Below are positions 57,400 to 64,000 of a stretch of 64,000 nucleotides of DNA, one piece after another. Each line of letters starts with the position of its first letter. The stretch's first letter is position 1. The position numbers were made by a program, and so were the translations under genes. Source of the stretch: Rhodococcus sp. 14-2483-1-2 (GTDB taxonomy: Bacteria > Actinomycetota > Actinomycetes > Mycobacteriales > Mycobacteriaceae); contig NZ_NPFW01000004.1 of assembly GCF_002259405.1 (NCBI RefSeq), positions 1 through 64,000 on the forward strand, given 5' to 3'. The notes under the pieces are model-generated. The model had not been told where the DNA came from and did no database searches. It worked only from the letters and a program-made list of their open reading frames with translations.

Positions 57400-58659
57400 T
57401 CAGCCTCGTTGCGCGAGGAACGAGACCTTCACTTCTTCGCCGGTTCGGATTTCGGTGACCTCGGGATCGATGACGACCAGGCAGTTCGCCTCGGCGAGTG
57501 TCGCGAGCAGATGCGAGGACGATCCGGGTGCGCCGCCGAGCGCCTGAACCAGATATTCGCCTGTTCCCTCGTCGCGCATGAGCTGGCCGCGAAGGAATCC
57601 CTTGCGGTCCTCGATCGAGGTGATCGGCGCGACGGTTCGTGCGGTGACGGTCCGCCGCATCGGCTGCCGTCGGCCCAGAGCGATACGAATCAGCGGACGC
57701 ACCATGACCTCGAACACCACGAGCGCGCTGACGGGGTTGGCCGGCAACAGAAAGGTGGGTACTTCGTCGCGTCCGAGTTGACCGAAGCCCTGGACGGATC
57801 CGGGGTGCATGGCAACTCGCTCCACTTCCATGTCACCGAGTTCGCCGAGCGCCTCACGCACACCGTCAGATGCGCCGCCGCCCACTGCTCCGGCGATGAC
57901 CACGATCTCGGATCGAATGAGCTGACCCTCGACCACCTCGCGCAGTCGCTTGGGATCGGTGCTGACGATCCCGACGCGGTTGACGTCGGCTCCGGCGTCG
58001 CGTGCTGCGGCGGCCAGCGCATAGGAGTTGACGTCGTACACCTGACCGGGCCCCGGGGTCCGGTCGGTGTCGACCAATTCGCCGCCCACGGAGATCACCG
58101 ACAGCCGCGGCCGCGGATGCACCAGCACCTTGTCGCGCCCGACGGCTGCGAGCAGTCCGACCTGAGCTGCGCCGATGATCGTGCCTGCGCGAACCGCCAC
58201 GTCACCGGGCTGCACGTCGTCGCCGATCTTTCGGACGTAGTCGCCCGAGCGCACCGGACGGAACACTTTGACGCGGGCGCGACCGCTGTCCGTTCGATCC
58301 AGCGGCAACACCGCGTCGGCCAGCGTGGGCAGCGGCGCGCCGGTGTCGACTCGCACTGCCTGACGCGGTTGCAGCCGGATGGGTTGACGCGACCCGGCGG
58401 ACACCTCGCCGACGACGGGAAGCGTCAGATCGATGCGTTCGTCGTCCTCGTTGCGCAGGTCGGTGCCCGCGGCCGCCACATCGACGCTCCGTACCGCGTA
58501 GCCGTCGATCGCTGCCTGGTCGAAACCGGGAAGGGGACGCTCGGTGACCACTTCCTCTGCACACAGCAGGCCCTGTGCTTCCGAGATGGCGACCCGAACA
58601 GGCCGTGGAGCCACCGCCGCGGCGGTCACCCTGGTCTGCTGATCTTCGACCGAGCGCAT
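57400..58659 (-). CDS. moeA: Molybdopterin molybdotransferase MoeA
   Basis: MoeA inserts molybdate into adenylated molybdopterin to make molybdenum cofactor. The 419-residue protein has the N-terminal VTERPLPGFDQAAIDGYAVRS segment, the MoCF domain with GGASDGVREALGE, and LPANPVSALVVFEV. It is 33 bp downstream of galU on the same strand, forming galU-moeA-rimJ. Length is normal. Confidence 0.95.
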   Translation of the reverse strand: MRSVEDQQTRVTAAAVAPRPVRVAISEAQGLLCAEEVVTERPLPGFDQAAIDGYAVRSVDVAAAGTDLRNEDDERIDLTLPVVGEVSAGSRQPIRLQPRQAVRVDTGAPLPTLADAVLPLDRTDSGRARVKVFRPVRSGDYVRKIGDDVQPGDVAVRAGTIIGAAQVGLLAAVGRDKVLVHPRPRLSVISVGGELVDTDRTPGPGQVYDVNSYALAAAARDAGADVNRVGIVSTDPKRLREVVEGQLIRSEIVVIAGAVGGGASDGVREALGELGDMEVERVAMHPGSVQGFGQLGRDEVPTFLLPANPVSALVVFEVMVRPLIRIALGRRQPMRRTVTARTVAPITSIEDRKGFLRGQLMRDEGTGEYLVQALGGAPGSSSHLLATLAEANCLVVIDPEVTEIRTGEEVKVSFLAQRG

Positions 58660-58692
58660 CTGGCCCTTCCTCTATGGCATCGACCCGCGATG

Positions 58693-59646
58693 CTATTCGT
58701 ACGTGGTCAGTTCCGGCGCCCAGCTGTCGCTCAAGCGTTCGTTCAGCCATTCGCGCAGCGCTGGGCCGTAGTCGTCACGTTGTAGAGCAAAGTCAACCGC
58801 AGCGCGCAGGTATCCCCCGGGATTTCCGAGGTCGTGTCTCGATCCGCGGTGCACCACCACGTGCACGGGATGGCCTTCTTCGATGAGCAACGCAATGGCG
58901 TCGGTGAGCTGAAGCTCACCGCCTGCACCTGGCTTGATCCGTCGCAGAGCGTCGAATATCGCGCGGTCGAGCAGGTAGCGGCCCGCCGCAGCCAGGTTGG
59001 ACGGGGCGTCCTCCTGCTTGGGCTTTTCGACCATACCGGTGACCTTGAGGACGTTCGGGTTGACCGCGTCGGGCACGATCTCGACGGAGAAGACGCCGTA
59101 GGAGGAGACCTTGTCGTCGGGGACCTCGATGGCGCACAACACCGAGCCACCGCGCTTGGCGCGCACGCGGGCCATGACGTCGAGCACACCGCGGGGCATC
59201 ACCAGATCGTCGGGGAGCAGAACGGCAACGGAATCCTCGTCGTCGTCGAGGACTTCCTCGGCGCAGGCGACGGCATGCCCGAGTCCGAGCGGCTCGTGCT
59301 GAATGACCGACTGGACGTCGAGCAGACCGGGGGCGACCCGCACCTTCTCGAGCATCTCCAGCTTGCCGCTGGCTTCGAGCTTGTTCTCGAGGACGAGGTC
59401 CTCGACGAAGTGGGCGACGACGCCGTCCTTGCCCGGGGACGTGACGATCACGAGTCGCTGCGCGCCGGAATCTGCGGCTTCGCCTGCGACGAGCTCGATA
59501 CCGGGAGTGTCGACCACCGGAAGCAGTTCTTTCGGAACGGTTTTCGTGGCCGGCAGGAACCGGGTACCCATGCCCGCTGCGGGAACGATGGCCGTGCGGA
59601 AGTGCACGGGCGTGGCGGCGGTCGTCGCTGTAACGGCTTCTGTCAT
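58693..59646 (-). CDS. galU: UTP-glucose-1-phosphate uridylyltransferase GalU
   Basis: GalU makes UDP-glucose for trehalose, glycolipid and capsule synthesis. The 317-residue protein has the nucleotide-binding PAAGMGTRFLPATKTVPKELLPV near the start, GLGHAVACAEE, and EKPKQEDAPSNLA. The ATG preceded by GGTGAG was selected; an upstream ATG in frame (59664) would add six residues. It heads the galU-moeA-rimJ-sepX group and is divergent from ygfA. Confidence 0.95.
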   Translation of the reverse strand: MTEAVTATTAATPVHFRTAIVPAAGMGTRFLPATKTVPKELLPVVDTPGIELVAGEAADSGAQRLVIVTSPGKDGVVAHFVEDLVLENKLEASGKLEMLEKVRVAPGLLDVQSVIQHEPLGLGHAVACAEEVLDDDEDSVAVLLPDDLVMPRGVLDVMARVRAKRGGSVLCAIEVPDDKVSSYGVFSVEIVPDAVNPNVLKVTGMVEKPKQEDAPSNLAAAGRYLLDRAIFDALRRIKPGAGGELQLTDAIALLIEEGHPVHVVVHRGSRHDLGNPGGYLRAAVDFALQRDDYGPALREWLNERLSDSWAPELTTYE

Positions 59647-59753
59647 GGTGCTCACCCTATCCATGGTTTCTGGTGATCTGCTCGCCGTGTGCTGCGTTTT
59701 ACCCCCGAGTGCATATCGTTGAACGACGGCACAGGAAGGGAGGACGAATCGTT

Positions 59754-60350
59754 GTGAGCGTTCCCGAATTCACGGAGAACACGTCCAAGGATCGATGGCG
59801 AAAGCATGTTCTCGCCGAACGCCGACTGCTCGACGGTGCGCAACGCGCAATGGAATCCTCTGCACTCTGTCACGTCCTCGGCGAATTGGCGGCCGAACAC
59901 CCGGTCGTGGCGGCATACGTTCCCGTCGGCCGGGAGCCCGGTTCCATCGAGATGCTCGACGCGATGGCGGCGGCCGGGTCGACCGTGCTGCTTCCGAGTG
60001 CGCACGAGCCCGGTCCGTTGCGCTGGGCTCGGTACGACGGACGCGAATCGTTGGTGACGGCCCCGTTCGGTTTGTTGGAACCATCGGGACCGACGCTCGA
60101 TCCCGAGGCGGTGTCCGCGTGCACTCTGGTGCTGATCCCGGCGCTGGCCGTGGACCGGAGCGGAACCAGGTTGGGCCGAGGCGCGGGCTTCTACGACCGC
60201 ACCCTCGACCTGTGCAGACCCGACGCCGTGCTGGTCGCGGTGGTGCGCGAGAGCGAAGTGGTCGATCGTCTACCTGCCGAGCCGCACGACCGACGGGTGA
60301 CGCACGTTCTCACCGCGGGCGGCGGGCTCGTACGCTTGGGTACGGAATAA
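59754..60350 (+). CDS. ygfA: 5-formyltetrahydrofolate cyclo-ligase
   Basis: The enzyme recycles 5-formyltetrahydrofolate to 5,10-methenyl-THF with ATP. The 198-residue protein has the conserved VPVGREPGSIEM, LVLIPALAVDRSGTRLGRGAGFYDR and the closing HDRRVTHVLT. The GTG follows GGAAGGGAGG. It is divergent from galU and precedes the CIRCE-controlled zinc-protein gene. Confidence 0.94.
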   Translation: MSVPEFTENTSKDRWRKHVLAERRLLDGAQRAMESSALCHVLGELAAEHPVVAAYVPVGREPGSIEMLDAMAAAGSTVLLPSAHEPGPLRWARYDGRESLVTAPFGLLEPSGPTLDPEAVSACTLVLIPALAVDRSGTRLGRGAGFYDRTLDLCRPDAVLVAVVRESEVVDRLPAEPHDRRVTHVLTAGGGLVRLGTE

Positions 60351-60367
60351 CGCTAGGATTCGATTCG

Positions 60368-60394
60368 TTGGCACTCCTGACTGTAGAGTGCTAA
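60368..60394. promoter_or_regulatory. CIRCE element (HrcA operator)
   Basis: TTGGCACTC-N9-GAGTGCTAA, matching the CIRCE consensus TTAGCACTC-N9-GAGTGCTAA at all but one base. It lies about 110 bp before the FmdB/Ruc gene. HrcA bound here would repress at normal temperature and release on heat or unfolded-protein stress. Confidence 0.9.
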
Positions 60395-60503
60395 TGCTCT
60401 CCCCAGTTTCGACAGTTTCGACGAACAGACAAGACACCGGCGGTGTTCGGCCTCGGCCAGCAGAGCGGCGAATTTCCTCGGTGACCAGCGCGGAGGAAAC
60501 ACG

Positions 60504-60848
60504 ATGCCCACTTACTCATACGCATGCACCGAGTGCGACAACCGCTTCGACATCGTTCAGTCCTTCACCGACGACACACTGACGGTGTGCCCCGCGTGCT
60601 CGGGCAAGCTTCGCAAGCTGTTCAACTCCGTCGGCATCGTCTTCAAGGGCAGTGGCTTCTACCGCACCGACAGCCGGGGTGGCTCGGGTACCGCCAGCGA
60701 AGGCGCGAGCGAGAAGAAGTCCGATGCTGCTGCCGCGAAATCGGACAGCAAGACCGACTCGAAGCCCGCCGAGAAGAAGTCCTCGGATTCGTCGTCGTCG
60801 AGCAGTACCTCGTCGTCGTCCACCACGAAAGCTGCTGCCAGCCAGTAG
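60504..60848 (+). CDS. ruc: FmdB-type zinc-ribbon protein, likely Ruc redox-regulated chaperone
   Basis: A 114-residue protein. CTECD and CPACSG supply Cys8/11 and Cys29/32, a four-cysteine zinc ribbon of the FmdB/YHS family. The C-terminal half is Ser/Lys/Asp-rich and disordered. In M. tuberculosis the counterpart Rv0991c (Ruc), also next to the formyl-THF ligase gene, is reported to be an oxidation-activated chaperone within the HrcA heat-shock group; the CIRCE element upstream supports the same here. It is followed by a strong hairpin with T run. Family assignment is firm; chaperone activity is inferred from synteny and operator. Confidence 0.88.
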   Translation: MPTYSYACTECDNRFDIVQSFTDDTLTVCPACSGKLRKLFNSVGIVFKGSGFYRTDSRGGSGTASEGASEKKSDAAAAKSDSKTDSKPAEKKSSDSSSSSSTSSSSTTKAAASQ

Positions 60849-60865
60849 CTTTCAGCTTCATCCAC

Positions 60866-60897
60866 AGGCCGGGCCGTTATCCACAGCCCGGCCTTTT
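60866..60897 (+). terminator. Intrinsic terminator after the Ruc-like gene
   Basis: AGGCCGGGC and GCCCGGCCT form a perfect 9-bp stem with an 11-nt loop, followed by TTT. The loop contains TTATCCACA, the DnaA-box 9-mer. Confidence 0.85.
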
Positions 60898-60937
60898 CGG
60901 TGCCCGAACCGGCACGGCCACCGATAGCGTTTTCGCC

Positions 60938-61600
60938 ATGGCTGCCGGCAAGAATCGACTCGACTCGACGCTGCTCGATCGCATCACCCTGCGTCCGGCG
61001 TGGGTCGGATCCACCACATTCAGACGGATCGCGGCCGGCGTGCTGGTCGCGGTCGCACTGGTGCTGTTCCTCGACGACGCTGCCGGCGACGACCGAGTCC
61101 GGGTGATCACCGCCGGACGCGATCTGACACCCGGCACCGTACTGACGCCGGCCGACGTCGTGGTTGCCGAATGGGACCGGGCGAACGTCCCCGAGGGCGC
61201 ACTCGTCGAATCCGACGCCGTGGAGGGCCAGACACTGACCGGCCCCGTCCGAGCGGGCGAATTGCTCACCGACGTACGGCTACTCGGATCTCGGACCGCC
61301 ACGACGGCTCTGGGGACCGAGGCACGCGTCGTACCGGTGCATCTCGCCGACGCCGCGGTGACCGACCTGCTGAGGGAAGGCGACCGCGTCGACGTGTTGA
61401 CGGTCGAGTCTCAGGAGGACCCGAACGCGGTGCCCGCAGCGCGGGTGCTGGCGTCGGGAGCGATGGTCGTGCTCGTGTCCGCCGACGCCGGTGGCAATCG
61501 GCAGCGCGACCGCGTCGCACTACTGGCTCTACCGACGAACGACGCGACGACAGTGGCAGCCGCCTCGTTGGTCAGCGCGCTCACGGTCACCCTGCACTAA
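60938..61600 (+). CDS. SAF-domain membrane protein (CpaB/RcpC-like)
   Basis: A 220-residue protein with one N-terminal transmembrane helix (about residues 28-46) followed by a SAF domain (VRVITAGRDLTPGTVLTPADVV...) and a second related region. Such proteins resemble the CpaB/RcpC pilus-assembly factor. No tad or flp pilus genes are nearby, so this is more likely a general envelope SAF protein common in Nocardiaceae. It precedes mscL with a 43-bp gap on the same strand. Confidence 0.82.
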   Translation: MAAGKNRLDSTLLDRITLRPAWVGSTTFRRIAAGVLVAVALVLFLDDAAGDDRVRVITAGRDLTPGTVLTPADVVVAEWDRANVPEGALVESDAVEGQTLTGPVRAGELLTDVRLLGSRTATTALGTEARVVPVHLADAAVTDLLREGDRVDVLTVESQEDPNAVPAARVLASGAMVVLVSADAGGNRQRDRVALLALPTNDATTVAAASLVSALTVTLH

Positions 61601-61643
61601 CGTTTCTCGAGACAGAACAAACCGAACGTTGGGAGAAGGGCTC

Positions 61644-62117
61644 ATGCTGAAGGGCTTCAAGGACTTTCTACTGCGCGGCAATGTCGTGGACCTCGCAGTT
61701 GCCGTGGTCGTCGGCGCGGCATTCACGGCGATCGTCACCGCATTCACGACGAACGTCATCAATCCCCTCGTCGCTGCCCTCGGTGGCAGCAACGAATACG
61801 GATTCGGGTTTCAGATCACGTCGTCGCCGGAATCGTTCGTCAACGTCGGCGCAGTCATCACCGCGATCATCAATTTCGTCATCATCGCGGCGGTCGTCTA
61901 CTTCGTACTCATTCTCCCGGTGAACACCGCGAAGAAGCGCTTCGTGAGCCAGCCGGAGAAGGAACTGAGCGACGTCGACGTGCTGGTACAGATTCGCGAC
62001 ATCCTCGCGGGGGGAACCGCGGCCGGACAGAAGCTTTCGACCGCAGCCGACACCACGGGCGGTAGCGGCGAGGCAATGGACGCAGCCCCGGATCTCGGTA
62101 AGCATTCCAAGGACTGA
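61644..62117 (+). CDS. mscL: Large-conductance mechanosensitive channel MscL
   Basis: MscL is a homopentameric inner-membrane emergency valve opened by hypo-osmotic shock. The 157-residue protein shows the amphipathic N-terminus MLKGFKDFLLRGNVVDLAVAVVVGAAF, TM1, the periplasmic loop, and TM2 (INFVIIAAVVYFVLILPV). The C-terminus is longer than in E. coli. The ATG 9 bp after GGAGAAGGG was chosen; the open frame upstream overlaps the preceding gene and was rejected. Confidence 0.94.
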   Translation: MLKGFKDFLLRGNVVDLAVAVVVGAAFTAIVTAFTTNVINPLVAALGGSNEYGFGFQITSSPESFVNVGAVITAIINFVIIAAVVYFVLILPVNTAKKRFVSQPEKELSDVDVLVQIRDILAGGTAAGQKLSTAADTTGGSGEAMDAAPDLGKHSKD

Positions 62118-62134
62118 CACCGGCCTGCCTTCGA

Positions 62135-62187
62135 CGAATGAATGCGCCATTCACGCTGTCAAACAGCGTGAATGGCGCATTCATTCG
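62135..62187. terminator. Exceptionally long perfect hairpin between mscL and a porin gene
   Basis: Two 25-bp arms are perfectly complementary around a 3-nt CAA loop; the arm begins CGAATGAATGCGCCATTC. It sits between convergent genes and is a probable bidirectional terminator. No long T run follows. Confidence 0.75.
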
Positions 62188-62216
62188 TTACGGGGTGCCG
62201 AATTTCGGCGGTGGCA

Positions 62217-62948
62217 TCAACCGATGCTGAACGGCTGTCCCCACAGCGTGGTGGACGCCGTGACGGCATCGTTCTCGATGGTGACCTTGACGTACGAACG
62301 GGCCTCTGCGTAACCGGCGCATCCAGCGACGCTCAGGGTCTCGTCGGCGTAGGTGTAGCCGCCGCCGTTACCGTCGAACGAGAAGTCGTTCGATACCTCG
62401 GTGGCGACCGTGACGCCGTCGATCTCGGCGGACTTCTCGTCGGCCACGAGCTTGACGTCGTTGAACTGGCCGGGGGCGAGATTCAGCTCGACGCCTGCAC
62501 CGATGTCGTAGGTGTTCGGCTGAGTGCGGTTGATCGTCAGTGAGCTCAGGTCGCCCGGCTCCAGGCCGATGGTGTTGCCCTGGCCGAAGGACGCGTTTCC
62601 GTCGGCACCGATCGCGGCGCTGAAATCCACCTGGCAGCCGACCAGGAAGCCCGGCTCGATGGATCCGCCACTGGCATTGGACGTCTCGACGGTGTAGTTA
62701 CCGGTGACCCACACGTTGCGCTGGGTGGGCGTGGCACCCATCGACGGCGAGATCAGCGCACTCTGGCCGAATCCCTTGACGGTGACGGTGGTTCCGTCGA
62801 TCAACGTCTTGCTGATCTCGTTGTCCTGCAGTGGAACGAAGGTGTCGGCGTTGGCCGCTCCGGCGGACAGGAACCCGATGGCGACGGCGCCGACGGCTCC
62901 CGCTGCAGCGATCTGGAATCCACGCCGCATGGTGGTGGTGTTCTGCAT
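62217..62948 (-). CDS. MspA-family porin
   Basis: MspA porins are octameric outer-membrane channels of mycolate-containing actinobacteria. The 243-residue precursor has a twin-residue signal peptide ending in GAANA (about 27-35) and the mature protein begins DTFVPLQDNE. Two cysteines (VGCQVDF and SVAGCAGYAEARSY) and the C-terminal GQPFSIG are family marks. A second porin gene follows on the minus strand upstream. Confidence 0.85.
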   Translation of the reverse strand: MQNTTTMRRGFQIAAAGAVGAVAIGFLSAGAANADTFVPLQDNEISKTLIDGTTVTVKGFGQSALISPSMGATPTQRNVWVTGNYTVETSNASGGSIEPGFLVGCQVDFSAAIGADGNASFGQGNTIGLEPGDLSSLTINRTQPNTYDIGAGVELNLAPGQFNDVKLVADEKSAEIDGVTVATEVSNDFSFDGNGGGYTYADETLSVAGCAGYAEARSYVKVTIENDAVTASTTLWGQPFSIG

Positions 62949-63010
62949 AGCTACCCCTTTTGGGAAAGTGAAACGCGCTCTAGGCGAGGGTGAGTGAAGT
63001 GGTGGGATGT

Positions 63011-63679
63011 TCAGCCGAGGCTGAACGGCTGGCCGTAGAGCGTGCCCTTGTAGCGGTAGTTGCCGGTGAGTTCGAGTGTGGTGTACGAGCGAGCCTGCGC
63101 GTAGCCGCCGCAGTTCTCGACGGAGATTCCGACGTCCTGGTACTGGATTGCGGTGAACGGGCCCTTGACGTCCTTGCTGCCGAGCTCGACCTGCGCCACT
63201 TCCTTGTCCTTGATGGGGACGTTGACTCCGACGCCGCCCTCGAACTTGTTGGTGGTCTCGCCTTCTCCGCCGATGAGGAACGGGATGGGGAACAGCGTGA
63301 TGATGTTGGTGTTGCCACCTTCGATACCGAAGCCCGCGTTCATGTCCAGGCTCAGATCGTCCATGTCGAGCTGGCAGCCGACGAGGTAGCCGGTCTTCAG
63401 GGTTCCGGTCACGCCCTCGGGAGCGTCGGCGGTAGCGGTGCCGGTGACCCAGCCGTTTCGGTTGAGAGGATTGTTCGCGATCGCGGGCGAGATGACAGCC
63501 GATTCGTCGACGTGCGAGATCTTGTACGGACCCGCAACCTTCTCACCGTTCGGCAATGGAACGAACGTATCGGCGTTGGCTGCGCCGACCGAGAGCATTC
63601 CGATGGCAACGGCCGACGCCGCGCTCACTGCTGCGATTCGACTTACCTTGCGCAGCACGGAGTGACGAATATTGTTCAT
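63011..63679 (-). CDS. MspA-family porin
   Basis: A 222-residue paralogue of the adjacent porin with the same architecture: signal peptide ending near GAANA, mature start DTFVPLPNGE, and CGGYAQARSYTTLEL, GQPFSLG at the end. The sequence diverges strongly in the middle (residues 100-170), where channel lumen and loops are expected. The ATG before NNIRHSVLRK was chosen because an AGGGGA site lies just upstream; another ATG four codons earlier is possible. A 62-bp gap separates the two, so one promoter may serve both. Confidence 0.87.
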   Translation of the reverse strand: MNNIRHSVLRKVSRIAAVSAASAVAIGMLSVGAANADTFVPLPNGEKVAGPYKISHVDESAVISPAIANNPLNRNGWVTGTATADAPEGVTGTLKTGYLVGCQLDMDDLSLDMNAGFGIEGGNTNIITLFPIPFLIGGEGETTNKFEGGVGVNVPIKDKEVAQVELGSKDVKGPFTAIQYQDVGISVENCGGYAQARSYTTLELTGNYRYKGTLYGQPFSLG

Positions 63680-64000
63680 GATTCCCCTCATATGACCGGC
63701 CGATGCCCCGTCCGACGGCCGGACCGATCGGGAGACATCTTTTCTCGCAGAAGAATACTGTACAAATCGACACGAAGCATCCACAACGGACGCAATACCG
63801 ATGCATGTTTCGGCAGCTCACAGATACTTTCCCTGCTTGCGCTACCCAAACAGCGCCTGCGCTCGCAACCTGGCGTCCGTATTCGGATCGATCGCTCGAA
63901 TTGTGCTGACACAAAGCAAGGAAAAGACACCCGAAATACACAATGCATGCAACAAAACGAATCGAGTATCGACGTCGGCATGATCCGACGATCTTTTCCA
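63680..64000. other. Porin upstream region, no gene seen
   Basis: About 320 bp to the window end, comparatively AT-rich near the porin gene. It should contain the porin promoter and regulatory sites. Short open frames exist but none has coding character. Confidence 0.5.

Overview
The window is high-GC actinobacterial DNA, most consistent with Rhodococcus sensu lato (Nocardiaceae). The core gene content and local order recall the Mycobacterium tuberculosis Rv0985-Rv1021 region: mfd-mazG, a TetR gene, glmU-prs, rplY, pth, a Pks16-like acyl-AMP ligase, rpfB-rsmA-ispE, tatD, metG, arcA, a protein O-mannosyltransferase divergent from rsmI, and sepX-rimJ-moeA-galU with ygfA, an FmdB/Ruc-type zinc protein and mscL. 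A complete mycothiol-era redox cluster (egtABCD plus an EgtE-like gene), MspA-type porins and a WS/DGAT acyltransferase fit a mycolate-containing actinomycete. The comparison is from memory of the mycobacterial gene order, not a search.

Layout. 0-6.4 kb: mazG and mfd on the minus strand, then two TetR regulators, one of the gamma-butyrolactone-receptor type. 6.6-9.2 kb: tRNA-Gln, glmU and prs. 9.3-14.1 kb: a zinc-ribbon protein, a two-component system and an ABC exporter. 14.1-15.2 kb: a small accessory unit, an AbiEi-like/DUF559 nuclease fusion gene bracketed by two near-identical hairpin repeats and preceded by an inverted pair of DnaA-box sequences. 15.2-20.8 kb: ergothioneine biosynthesis. 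20.8-22.4 kb: an EamA transporter divergent from a TetR gene. 22.6-27.5 kb: rplY, pth, acyl-AMP ligase, prfC. 27.5-33.7 kb: pnuC, an unknown protein, a hydroxyisobutyryl-CoA hydrolase, a DUF4166 protein, an ABC-F ATPase and ispE. 33.8-41.5 kb: WYL regulator, nuclease, rsmA, rpfB, tatD, metG, WS/DGAT. 41.7-51.2 kb: hydrolase, SRPBCC protein, rsmI/pmt, DoxX, GntR, arsC, arcA, soxR, an SDR and a second GBL-receptor-type TetR. 51.4-55.2 kb: an accessory-looking stretch with two stand-alone effector-binding-domain proteins and a glycosyltransferase-acyltransferase-glycosyltransferase cluster. 55.5-64 kb: tRNA-Ala, sepX-rimJ-moeA-galU, ygfA, a CIRCE-controlled Ruc-like chaperone, a SAF protein, mscL and two MspA-type porins.

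Functionally, the window combines translation and cell-wall housekeeping with oxidative and electrophile defence (ergothioneine, SoxR, Ruc). The least explained material is non-coding: a 22-bp dispersed repeat found at four places, three of them at the 3' ends of minus-strand genes (in one case fused into the protein), the hairpin pair flanking the DUF559 gene, and several long inverted repeats. No CRISPR array, transposase, integrase or rRNA gene was seen.
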